Of a stretch of DNA of 21,607 bases, positions 16,310 through 21,607 are shown piece by piece. Position 1 is the first letter of the stretch; every line of letters begins with the position of its first letter. The position numbers and the translations under genes were made by a program. The notes beneath the pieces are model-generated. The model had not been told where the DNA came from and searched no databases. It saw only the letters and a program-made list of their open reading frames with translations. Source of the stretch: a virus; IMG/VR virus record IMGVR_UViG_3300006916_000469, positions 1 through 21,607 of that record. The stretch is one strand, 5' to 3'.

Positions 16310-16620
16310 TGGTGGTGTCCTCCTAAATTGAAGTGCATTGCTTCTCCACATACGGCACATTCAGGAGTCCACAAAAAGTGGAGTAGTCCACATGATGTGC
16401 AACGTGTTCCTGAGCCGATGTTTTGAATATCCCTCGCTTCATGTTTGTTTATCTTCACAAAGCGAGATTGAGCCTTAGCCATGTTCTCACGGCTAAATGG
16501 TGATTGTTCTTCAGCGATTGACCCCTGAGAGGTCATGAGTTCGAACATACGGTTGTTGCGACGTTTCTTGATTTCAATTGACGTTTCAAGGTCAATATCA
16601 GCAATTTCAAGTCGTGGCAT
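16306..16620 (-). CDS. Small zinc-ribbon protein
   Basis: 104 residues from the ATG at 16620; a GTG at 16641 is in frame but overlaps the neighbour's stop, so the ATG is preferred. The N-terminal two thirds are helical and charged (IDLETSIEIKKRRNNRMFEL, NMAKAQSRFVKINKHEAR). The C-terminal part has two CxxC knuckles, CTSC at 74-77 and CAVC at 88-91, ten residues apart, followed by GEAMHF: a clear small zinc ribbon. Such ribbons are frequent in archaeal and archaeal-virus proteins and mediate protein or nucleic acid contacts. It is translationally coupled to the next gene (ATGA overlap). The start codon lies in a perfect inverted repeat. Role in the virion or in assembly is unknown. Confidence 0.72.
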   Translation of the reverse strand: MPRLEIADIDLETSIEIKKRRNNRMFELMTSQGSIAEEQSPFSRENMAKAQSRFVKINKHEARDIQNIGSGTRCTSCGLLHFLWTPECAVCGEAMHFNLGGHHQ

Positions 16621-16633
16621 GGGGCATCCCCCA

Positions 16634-16888
16634 TCATGCACGTGTGCCGATCACTAAAAAGCGACCATCTCCACCTGCGGTGGCGAAGTCCACTTTTGCG
16701 GTTGTTCCGTTGGCAACTGCGGCTGCTGCTGCGCTTGGGAATGAAGCGGAAGTTGGGGTGATGGTGATTGAGTAAATCTCACCAAGCATAGAGAGGTCAA
16801 TGTCGAAGTCTGCAACTTCTCCTGAGTATTCGCCAGATTGAACATATAGAGTTCCGAAAACGTTTGGTCTGTCATAGGTGATTGCCAT
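16634..16888 (-). CDS. Small beta-rich structural protein
   Basis: 84 residues, with GAGGAATTAAC before the ATG at 16888. Strands alternate with turns: FGTLYVQSGEYSGEVADFDI, then EIYSITITPTSASF, a run of alanines (SAAAAAVANG), and a final GRFLVIGTRA. There are no cysteines and no charge clusters. It is one of three small beta-rich proteins in the stretch between capsid and connector genes (with 16938-17465 and 17882-18265). Candidates are capsid decoration or cementing proteins, or small neck spacers. The gap of 49 bases before it is the longest in the window and holds a weak TATA-like element, so it may be transcribed separately as well. Confidence 0.65.
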   Translation of the reverse strand: MAITYDRPNVFGTLYVQSGEYSGEVADFDIDLSMLGEIYSITITPTSASFPSAAAAAVANGTTAKVDFATAGGDGRFLVIGTRA

Positions 16889-16937
16889 GTTAATTCCTCA
16901 TTGTGTGCTTGTTTATATCCCTTCCCCAATAACTGCT

Positions 16938-17465
16938 CTATTCAAGAAGGATTATGACTCGGATAACTGCGCTTGGATCAATAAGAACACCAGGAGTAGC
17001 AGGATCAATATCGCAAAGAACTCTCACGTTTCCACACACAAGCCCATTCCATGCTGCGGGTTCATCTATCGCTACACCGTTAGACTCAGCAGCCGATGTA
17101 GTGGTGATTGAGAAGTGCAATGAGTTCTTCGAAGTGGCAGTTCCTTTGTTTGAACCTGGTGATACCTCAAGCAAAGCAACTTGACCCGATCCTCCACCTG
17201 TGTAATTCAATTTGCCTATCATGTCAAAATAAGGGATTTCAGTTCCCGCCCCATCCTCAATATCCATCAAGAGTTGAAAACGTCCATGATTGCCAGAACC
17301 AAGTGCGTGTTGAGAATCTGTGGCATCAATGACAACCTTTGACACTTTGCCGTTCAAAGCAACCTGTTTTGTTTCGCCACCTGTCAATTCGATAACGTGG
17401 CGATTTACACGGCAACGACTCAAATAGAAGTCGCCATCGGTAAATGTTTCACGATTGTTTGCCAT
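16938..17465 (-). CDS. Beta-rich structural protein, head/neck candidate
   Basis: 175 residues, ATG at 17465 with GGTG nine bases upstream. After a short polar start (MANNRETFTDGDFYLSRCRV) the protein is mostly strands: VIELTGGETKQVALNGKVSK, RFQLLMDIEDGAG, GQVALLEVSPGSN, NSLHFSITTTSAAESNG, GLVCGNVRVLCDIDP and a closing AVIRVIILLE. This looks like a beta-sandwich of decoration-protein or Ig-like type. There is no signal peptide or transmembrane helix. It follows the SAP/HeH protein by nine bases. The family is not recognised; a capsid decoration or head-fibre protein is the contextual guess. Confidence 0.68.
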   Translation of the reverse strand: MANNRETFTDGDFYLSRCRVNRHVIELTGGETKQVALNGKVSKVVIDATDSQHALGSGNHGRFQLLMDIEDGAGTEIPYFDMIGKLNYTGGGSGQVALLEVSPGSNKGTATSKNSLHFSITTTSAAESNGVAIDEPAAWNGLVCGNVRVLCDIDPATPGVLIDPSAVIRVIILLE

Positions 17466-17474
17466 TCAAAACAC

Positions 17475-17870
17475 CTATGCCGACAAAAGTTCAATCAGAT
17501 CTGCTTTCTTCATGGTGTTCTTGGTGGTATGTCCACGTTCTTTTGCCAAAGCCATAAGTTGCGCTCTTGTCATTGAAGCATAATCAACATCGCTGGATTC
17601 CTCAGCCTCAGCCTCAGCCTCAACAACGGGTTCTTCCACGATCTCTTCAACCACCGTAGGTTCGATGGCTTCTTTCATGGCTTCCGTCTTGGAGGGGGCA
17701 TCGTCAATGATTTTCCACATAGTTGAGCCGTTATCCACAAGTGAACGGAAAACAGGGATTGCTGCACCATCCATCTCTTGAATCTCGCCATGACCAAAGC
17801 CAACGACTTTGTTTCCAAGACGGAACTCGGTGTAGGAACGTGCGCCCACGTATTGCACCTTAATTCCCAT
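17475..17870 (-). CDS. Head-region protein with acidic linker and C-terminal SAP/HeH-like domain
   Basis: 131 residues from the ATG at 17870. A TTG at 17885 is in frame, but GAGGTG seven bases before the ATG decides the start; that site overlaps the stop of the upstream gene. Residues 1-58 form a small beta region (MGIKVQYVGARSYTEFRLGN, KVVGFGHGEIQEMDG). Residues ~70-92 are an acidic Glu/Val/Ala linker (VVEEIVEEPVVEAEAEAEE). Residues ~98-130, YASMTRAQLMALAKERGH followed by KKADLIELLSA, fit the two-helix fold of HeH/SAP or Rho-N-like domains. Similar C-terminal modules occur in phage head and neck proteins whose N-terminal part forms a small barrel. The role is probably structural, possibly touching DNA or portal. 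The KKADLIELL motif recurs at 11089-11469. Confidence 0.7.
   Translation of the reverse strand: MGIKVQYVGARSYTEFRLGNKVVGFGHGEIQEMDGAAIPVFRSLVDNGSTMWKIIDDAPSKTEAMKEAIEPTVVEEIVEEPVVEAEAEAEESSDVDYASMTRAQLMALAKERGHTTKNTMKKADLIELLSA
17601..17624 (-). repeat. Hexanucleotide CTCAGC run in the acidic linker
   Basis: On the plus strand, CTCAGC occurs three times in a row followed by the variant CTCAAC. It encodes the alternating Glu/Ala part of the acidic linker (VEAEAEAEE) of the SAP/HeH-like head protein. A simple sequence that can change length in frame; probably tolerated linker-length variation. Confidence 0.7.
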
Positions 17871-17881
17871 CAGGGAACACC

Positions 17882-18265
17882 TCAACGGTATAGAAGGGTC
17901 GCTCGAACAACGTCGCCATCGCCAACACCAGCCGAGCCACCGCCTGTGAAGGTGATGGTTGCGCCTGAGATTGAAGGGGATGCAGGAACACGTGCGCCAG
18001 CCGTGAGGTTGGTAAGTCCAAGAATTGAAAGGACCGCAGTTCCAGAAACGCCCGTAATGCCTGTGTCCGTGAGGTCAAAGGTGGTTGCGAGTTCTCCTTG
18101 ATCGAGGGTCAAATCAACAATCATCATTGCTGATGCGCCAATGGCTGCATTTGACCCAATGGGGCTTTGCAGCCAGTCTGTGTTCGATTGGTCTTGCACA
18201 CCTGCCCAGATTGGGTGGTCTGCAACGACGGTGCAACTTGCTTCGGTTAGATTTACATTTACCAT
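17882..18265 (-). CDS. Beta-rich protein following the capsid gene; decoration protein candidate
   Basis: 127 residues, ATG at 18265 with AAGGAAGTGAAG upstream. It is the first gene after the major capsid protein, the usual place of a decoration or cement protein. The sequence alternates strands and Gly/Ser/Ala turns: CTVVADHPIWAGV, SAMMIVDLTLDQGELATTFD, GTAVLSILGL, PSISGATITFTGGGSAGVGD and a closing DVVRATLLYR. No charged clusters, no motif of known families. Its own ribosome site and a 31-base leader fit a protein needed in many copies. Function inferred from position and composition only. Confidence 0.66.
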   Translation of the reverse strand: MVNVNLTEASCTVVADHPIWAGVQDQSNTDWLQSPIGSNAAIGASAMMIVDLTLDQGELATTFDLTDTGITGVSGTAVLSILGLTNLTAGARVPASPSISGATITFTGGGSAGVGDGDVVRATLLYR

Positions 18266-18296
18266 TTTTCTTCACTTCCTTGTATCATTTTTTTGC

Positions 18297-19448
18297 TCAT
18301 GCGCTCAAATCACGGATTTTGCCGTGTGCGCCATAGAAGAGTTGCCATAGTTCACCCATTGTGTGGAACAAACCGACTTGACCAAGACGGTTAATGCCGA
18401 ATGGATCGCCCGTTTCAATACCTGACTCATGGTAAAGAGTAGGCTTTGCGGTGCAGAAATACATGTAGTCGGTGTCCAGCATGTAAATGCGGGACAATCC
18501 GCCAGCAGGTGCGTGAACGTCCTTTGCAGGGATGATTGGAACTCCGTTGTAGGTAGCGACGACGAAACCGCCCTCCATGCCAGGGATTCCTTGAACACCG
18601 TTCACGGATGGTGAAACACGCTTCATCTCGGTGAAACGTTGTTGAGGCTGCAAGAGTTGTTGGATCTTCTCGATGGTGTCATATCCTGTGAGGATAACCT
18701 TCGGCTGACCTCCACGTTCCCAGACTTCACGGAACATTCCGTCAAGGGTGTTGAGGGTAAGTGGGCGTTCAGCACCACCAGTTCCAGCAGAAACGTTGGC
18801 ATCAAACCATGCACGTGTTCCTGCCCCTGTGTTTCGGGTGATGGAATACATGTTGTGGCGAGATAGCGCATCAACGTCTGTGAAAGAAGCAAGTTCAATC
18901 TTGGATGAGGACAAAGCACGATCAATGGATTCGAAAGTGTTTCCAGCAGCCGTGTTCACGTCTTTCAAGAGCATTTTGTTGATGCTCTCAGCGTGGGACT
19001 TGGACATTTCCATTTTGATAACTGCTCTTGCATCACCGAGTCCATCATCCTTGTCTGCAAGGAACATGGCGGTTTCGCTGAGGTCAAACTTGGAAGCAAC
19101 CGTCTTAGGCTTCGTGGAAACCTCTTCGAAGGTTGGCTTGGTGGAGTCTGGTAGCGTTCCGTTCTCAGGGAGTCCGACGGCATCATCGGGCTTGCCTGAA
19201 ACGACACGCCATCCCGACTTCTCCCAAGGTTTCTTTGGAAGGATTGAGAATGCGTTGAACTCTTGGTTGAGTTGCGACCAAACCTTGCGTCCGAAGATCG
19301 CTTGGTAAGTTCCTGCGGTTGAGGACATCAAAGGTGAATCGGCTTTCAACAGGTCTGTTCCTGAGTAAGCCCATGCGTTTGTTCCTGCACCTGCACCGTA
19401 ATACAGGCGTTCCATATCTTCAATTGTTCGAATGTAGCCTTGTGTCAT
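18297..19448 (-). CDS. Major capsid protein, HK97 fold
   Basis: 383 residues; ribosome site GGAGATGATG before the ATG at 19448. The sequence pattern is that of HK97-type capsid proteins. An N-terminal arm is followed by IFGRKVWSQLNQEFNAFSIL and SGWRVVSGKP. The E-loop and spine helix region comprises PKTVASKFDLSETAMFLADK and KMEMSKSHAESINKMLLKDV. The A-domain strands comprise RGGQPKVILTGYDTIEKIQQ and GGFVVATYNGVPIIPAKDVH with RIYMLDTDYMYF, then the C-terminal ESGIETGDPFGINRLGQVGL. There is no N-terminal delta domain of the HK97 sort, so a separate scaffold is expected; the protease gene just upstream supplies one. Several hundred copies form the icosahedral shell. Gene order protease then capsid supports the call. 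Confidence 0.87.
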   Translation of the reverse strand: MTQGYIRTIEDMERLYYGAGAGTNAWAYSGTDLLKADSPLMSSTAGTYQAIFGRKVWSQLNQEFNAFSILPKKPWEKSGWRVVSGKPDDAVGLPENGTLPDSTKPTFEEVSTKPKTVASKFDLSETAMFLADKDDGLGDARAVIKMEMSKSHAESINKMLLKDVNTAAGNTFESIDRALSSSKIELASFTDVDALSRHNMYSITRNTGAGTRAWFDANVSAGTGGAERPLTLNTLDGMFREVWERGGQPKVILTGYDTIEKIQQLLQPQQRFTEMKRVSPSVNGVQGIPGMEGGFVVATYNGVPIIPAKDVHAPAGGLSRIYMLDTDYMYFCTAKPTLYHESGIETGDPFGINRLGQVGLFHTMGELWQLFYGAHGKIRDLSA

Positions 19449-19478
19449 AATTCATCATCTCCATATTGTAGTATTGTA

Positions 19479-20276
19479 TCATTCGCCTCGCAATGCACGT
19501 TGAGCAAGTGCTTCTGCTGCTCGCCAGCCGTCAAGATCGTTGCCCATCTGGGCGAACTCATCATGCGTTGGCACACGAATGGAGGTGGAAGGAGTCGAAG
19601 GTGCAACTTCGCTCTTTTGTAGGGATGCGTTCTCGGACTTGAGCATAGCAATCTCTTCACGTAGGGAGTTCAGTTGGACTCCAACATCGTTTTGCTTGCG
19701 AACTTCAAGAGCATGAGCCGTTTCGGACTCATAGCGGTCTTGCCATTCTTTCTCAACCAGTCCCTTAACTGCTTCTTCATCACGGAGAGCAGCGTAGGTG
19801 CGGTAGCCCTTCTCCAACATCTCAGGAGTCAAGGACTTCACAACGTTTTGGTTGCCAGAAGGTGCGTTCATGTTCATGTTTGGAACACTTGGGGCTTTGA
19901 TGACGTATTGGTTGCCACCAGGACTTGGAAGGGATGGGTATGCTGGTTCGGAAGCATCTTCGCCAGAACCGACTTCATCACCTTGTCCACGATGGGAATA
20001 ACCGCCACGACCTTGTTCGAGAAGGTAAGCCTTCTCCAAGCCGAAGTGATCACGGAGTCCGTTCAAATCAACGCCTGATTCATGAGCGAACTTCTCAAGT
20101 GTGGTGATGTAATCAAGGGCGGCTTCTTCTTCGCCTTTTGTCATGCCCTCATCTTCTTTGTAGGATTTTTCCTCTTTGTAGGACTTTTCCTCTTTGGTTT
20201 CTTCTTTTTCGCTCAGTTCTTTGAGAACTTCGCTCAGTCCAGCCTTTATTTCGTTCAAAACTTCTGTGTTGCTCAT
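19479..20276 (-). CDS. Possible internal scaffold protein, nested in the protease gene
   Basis: The same frame as the protease, read from the ATG at 20276, would give a 265-residue protein made only of the scaffold part (MSNTEVLNEIKAG onward). In front of that ATG the minus strand reads GGAAGATGATAAC, very close to GGAGATGATGAATT in front of the capsid gene. Nested scaffold proteins from an internal in-frame start are known from lambda (C and Nu3) and other phages. The ribosome-site-like sequence is visible; use of this start is inference. An ATG at 20291 (MEDDN) is a weaker alternative. Confidence 0.4.
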   Translation of the reverse strand: MSNTEVLNEIKAGLSEVLKELSEKEETKEEKSYKEEKSYKEDEGMTKGEEEAALDYITTLEKFAHESGVDLNGLRDHFGLEKAYLLEQGRGGYSHRGQGDEVGSGEDASEPAYPSLPSPGGNQYVIKAPSVPNMNMNAPSGNQNVVKSLTPEMLEKGYRTYAALRDEEAVKGLVEKEWQDRYESETAHALEVRKQNDVGVQLNSLREEIAMLKSENASLQKSEVAPSTPSTSIRVPTHDEFAQMGNDLDGWRAAEALAQRALRGE

Positions 20277-20825
20277 GTTATCATCTTCCATTTTCAGTAT
20301 TGTGTAGGTTGATTCGGGGTTGATACCTTTCTTGCATAGCGTGATTTCATGCAATTCAAGATCGGTAATCTCTCGATGGCTTCCAAGTTCTGGTGTCGTC
20401 TTGCTAACACGAAACAGGGCTTGACCGCCAATCGAAAACGCTCGCAAATCACCATTGCGGATTTGCTTTTGCACTTCACGTGCTTTTTGAATGTCGTTGC
20501 AGATTTTGCATACGACGAATAGACCGTGATCATCCACTTCGGATTTCCACACACGACCTTGAGAATCGGTGTGGTCTGCAACGACTTCACCGACTTGAAT
20601 ACCTGAATGAGCCAACTGAACATTGCGGAATGCTTTGTTGTCCATAAATTGACCAAATGCCTTCTTTAATGCGGAGGTTGGGATTCGATCCCCTTGCTTA
20701 TCCACCATATCAACGGAGGCATAGCCAGCGACATAGAGTTCACCCGCACTTCCAACAGACTTCAACAGGAAGTCCGAACCTTCGGCATTCCATGATGCCG
20801 TTTGAAGGTCAAGTGTGGTCGCCAT
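19479..20825 (-). CDS. Prohead protease (S78/XkdF-like) fused to scaffold domain
   Basis: 448 residues from the ATG at 20825; a TTG at 20870 is in frame, but conserved sequence begins only after the ATG. Residues ~25-180 are the protease: LYVAGYASVDMVDKQGDRIP, then VQLAHSGIQVGEV with catalytic His73, then NGDLRAFSIGGQALFR with catalytic Ser131, and DLELHEITLCKKGINP, the usual strand after the active site. This is the order of herpes-assemblin-like prohead proteases. Residues ~180-448 look like a scaffold: Glu/Lys-rich helices (EVLNEIKAGLSEVLKELSEK), a duplicated EEKSYK unit, a Gly/Pro/Asn-rich linker, and a coiled coil (NSLREEIAMLKSENASLQKS). The protease matures the capsid and removes the scaffold, then digests itself. 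A possible internal start at 20276 could give the scaffold alone. Confidence 0.85.
   Translation of the reverse strand: MATTLDLQTASWNAEGSDFLLKSVGSAGELYVAGYASVDMVDKQGDRIPTSALKKAFGQFMDNKAFRNVQLAHSGIQVGEVVADHTDSQGRVWKSEVDDHGLFVVCKICNDIQKAREVQKQIRNGDLRAFSIGGQALFRVSKTTPELGSHREITDLELHEITLCKKGINPESTYTILKMEDDNMSNTEVLNEIKAGLSEVLKELSEKEETKEEKSYKEEKSYKEDEGMTKGEEEAALDYITTLEKFAHESGVDLNGLRDHFGLEKAYLLEQGRGGYSHRGQGDEVGSGEDASEPAYPSLPSPGGNQYVIKAPSVPNMNMNAPSGNQNVVKSLTPEMLEKGYRTYAALRDEEAVKGLVEKEWQDRYESETAHALEVRKQNDVGVQLNSLREEIAMLKSENASLQKSEVAPSTPSTSIRVPTHDEFAQMGNDLDGWRAAEALAQRALRGE
20155..20190 (-). repeat. 18-base tandem repeat, two copies, in the scaffold part
   Basis: Two adjacent 18-base units (20155-20172 and 20173-20190) differ at one base, and the next six bases repeat the start of the unit again. 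They encode EEKSYK twice in a charged linker just after the protease domain. It looks like a recent in-frame slippage duplication in a flexible segment. No regulatory meaning is seen. Confidence 0.8.
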
Positions 20826-20866
20826 TGTCCTAACGACTTTGTGTAATCCTATATGAATGGATATGG

Positions 20867-21601
20867 TCAAATCTCTTCGGCTTCCGACCTATCATCGGGT
20901 TGAACTTCTTGCTCATCAGCCATCTCCTGTTGCGTTTTCAATGGCATACGAAGGGTTGCTTGACCATTCTCGATGTCAATTGTGGCTTCTTCACCAGTTG
21001 GCTCATCCTTTACACGGAGATGCTTCATTGGGATTTCTTCAACCTCTTCACCTTCTTTGGGATCGTAAAATGTAGTTCCGCTATCCTCAATCAGTTCCGT
21101 TGGTCCTCTTGGTGCGGTGATGTCGGCTTGCATTCCAGCCCATGCCCCGCCATCAGGTGAAATGCGATTCATACGAGGGAACATATTCTCTATGATGTCG
21201 TCGTCAATTGCTTCATTGACAGTCCACTTGCCCTCTTCTGTTCGCTCAAGTCCATATTCTCCTGAGAACATCTCAAGCATTTTTTTGTTGAGTCCTTTCA
21301 CCTTTTCCAACAATTGTTCAGTTGTTTTTGCCATATCATCTTCGGTGATGGCACGTCGAGCATGTTTCATGGTGTGAGCCACATTATCTCCTTCTTCGTC
21401 CTCGCCAATAATAGATGGCGCACGTAGGATGGTTTCTTTTGCGATCTTCAATTTGCGTGGTCGCTTTCGCTTTGGTGTTGAATGAATTGGATTGAAGCCC
21501 CCCGCATCGCTTGAGGTAAATGCACCACCGCTTGAACCGCCCCCTGATGCTGCCGCACCTTCTTTCAACAGACTGATTGCGACTGGACTCCAAAGGGGCA
21601 T
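20867..21601 (-). CDS. Unrecognised acidic head-region protein, possibly cut by window edge
   Basis: 244 residues if the ATG at 21601 is the start. The junction CGTGATATG resembles the TGATATG stop-start overlaps at 10392 and 8969, which supports that start. However, the frame also stays open for the six bases left, so this may instead be the C-terminal part of a longer protein such as the portal. Residues ~14-36 are Gly/Ser/Ala-rich; 43-55 are very basic (PKRKRPRKLKIAK); 88-112 are a charged helix (EDDMAKTTEQLLEKVKGLNK). The C-terminal third is acidic and probably extended (DPKEGEEVEEIPMKHLRVKD, ending RSEAEEI). It lies just upstream of the protease, the place of the portal or of an accessory head assembly protein. 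No terminase or portal motif is visible in what remains. Confidence 0.65.
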   Translation of the reverse strand: MPLWSPVAISLLKEGAAASGGGSSGGAFTSSDAGGFNPIHSTPKRKRPRKLKIAKETILRAPSIIGEDEEGDNVAHTMKHARRAITEDDMAKTTEQLLEKVKGLNKKMLEMFSGEYGLERTEEGKWTVNEAIDDDIIENMFPRMNRISPDGGAWAGMQADITAPRGPTELIEDSGTTFYDPKEGEEVEEIPMKHLRVKDEPTGEEATIDIENGQATLRMPLKTQQEMADEQEVQPDDRSEAEEI

Positions 21602-21607
21602 ATCACG

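Noticed and set aside
18290-18296. T-run on the plus strand after the capsid gene as a terminator
   Set aside because: On the coding strand it is an A-run, not a T-run, and no stem precedes it, so it does not fit a terminator of the capsid transcript.
18748-19308. Plus-strand open frame of 186 codons antisense to the capsid gene
   Set aside because: A shadow of the capsid coding sequence: Ser/Leu-rich, no ribosome site, and the minus-strand capsid reading is certain.
1-21607. tRNA, rRNA, CRISPR array, transposon or integration site
   Set aside because: The window is filled almost wholly by accepted minus-strand genes. I saw no tRNA-like fold, no regularly spaced repeats, no transposase or integrase sequence and no terminal inverted repeats.

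Overview
The window is a continuous block of virion-structure genes from a tailed virus with an HK97-type capsid (class Caudoviricetes). It could be a free genome or an integrated one. Every gene I accept reads on the minus strand, so transcription runs from coordinate 21607 down to 1. The order is the standard head-to-tail order: an unrecognised head-region gene, prohead protease with a scaffold tail, major capsid protein, a cluster of small head or neck proteins, a head-tail connector candidate, a tail terminator candidate, the tail tube, tail assembly chaperones G and GT, the tape measure, then tail-tip and lectin-like adhesion proteins. There is no terminase, integrase, replication, lysis or host gene and no RNA gene in view, so lifestyle cannot be judged.

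Host. Ribosome binding sites are mostly of the GGTGA/GGTGAT or GGAGTGATC kind, with stop and start codons packed as TGATATG, TGAATG or ATGA. Several proteins carry acidic Glu/Val stretches, and the proteins are not close to any cultured bacteriophage that I recognise. An archaeal virus, perhaps of an uncultured marine archaeon, is my best guess. This is inference: the anti-Shine-Dalgarno sequence is shared with bacteria.

Layout. 21607-18297 is capsid formation: the 20867-21601 gene, a protease whose C-terminal part looks like a scaffold and may also be made separately from an internal start, and the capsid protein. 18265-15995 holds six small genes: three beta-rich candidates for decoration or neck proteins, one protein with a SAP/HeH-like C-terminal domain, and two Cys-rich proteins. 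15981-13698 is the neck. 13687-8973 is the tail shaft: an unusually large tube protein, a second SAP-domain protein, the chaperone pair joined by a predicted programmed -1 frameshift, and a short tape measure. 8971-1 is the tail tip: a beta-rich tip protein, two very large proteins with concanavalin/LamG-like domains, and the start of another gene cut by the window edge.

The strongest non-routine observations are these. First, a CCCTTTG slippery heptamer with a downstream hairpin lies exactly where G/GT frameshifting occurs in phages. Second, a good internal ribosome binding site sits in front of the scaffold part of the protease gene. Third, the same KKADLIELL SAP/HeH-like motif occurs in two separate structural proteins. 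Fourth, extra beta domains appear to have been inserted into the tube, connector and tip proteins. Genes are packed almost without gaps; the longest intergenic stretch is about 49 bases.
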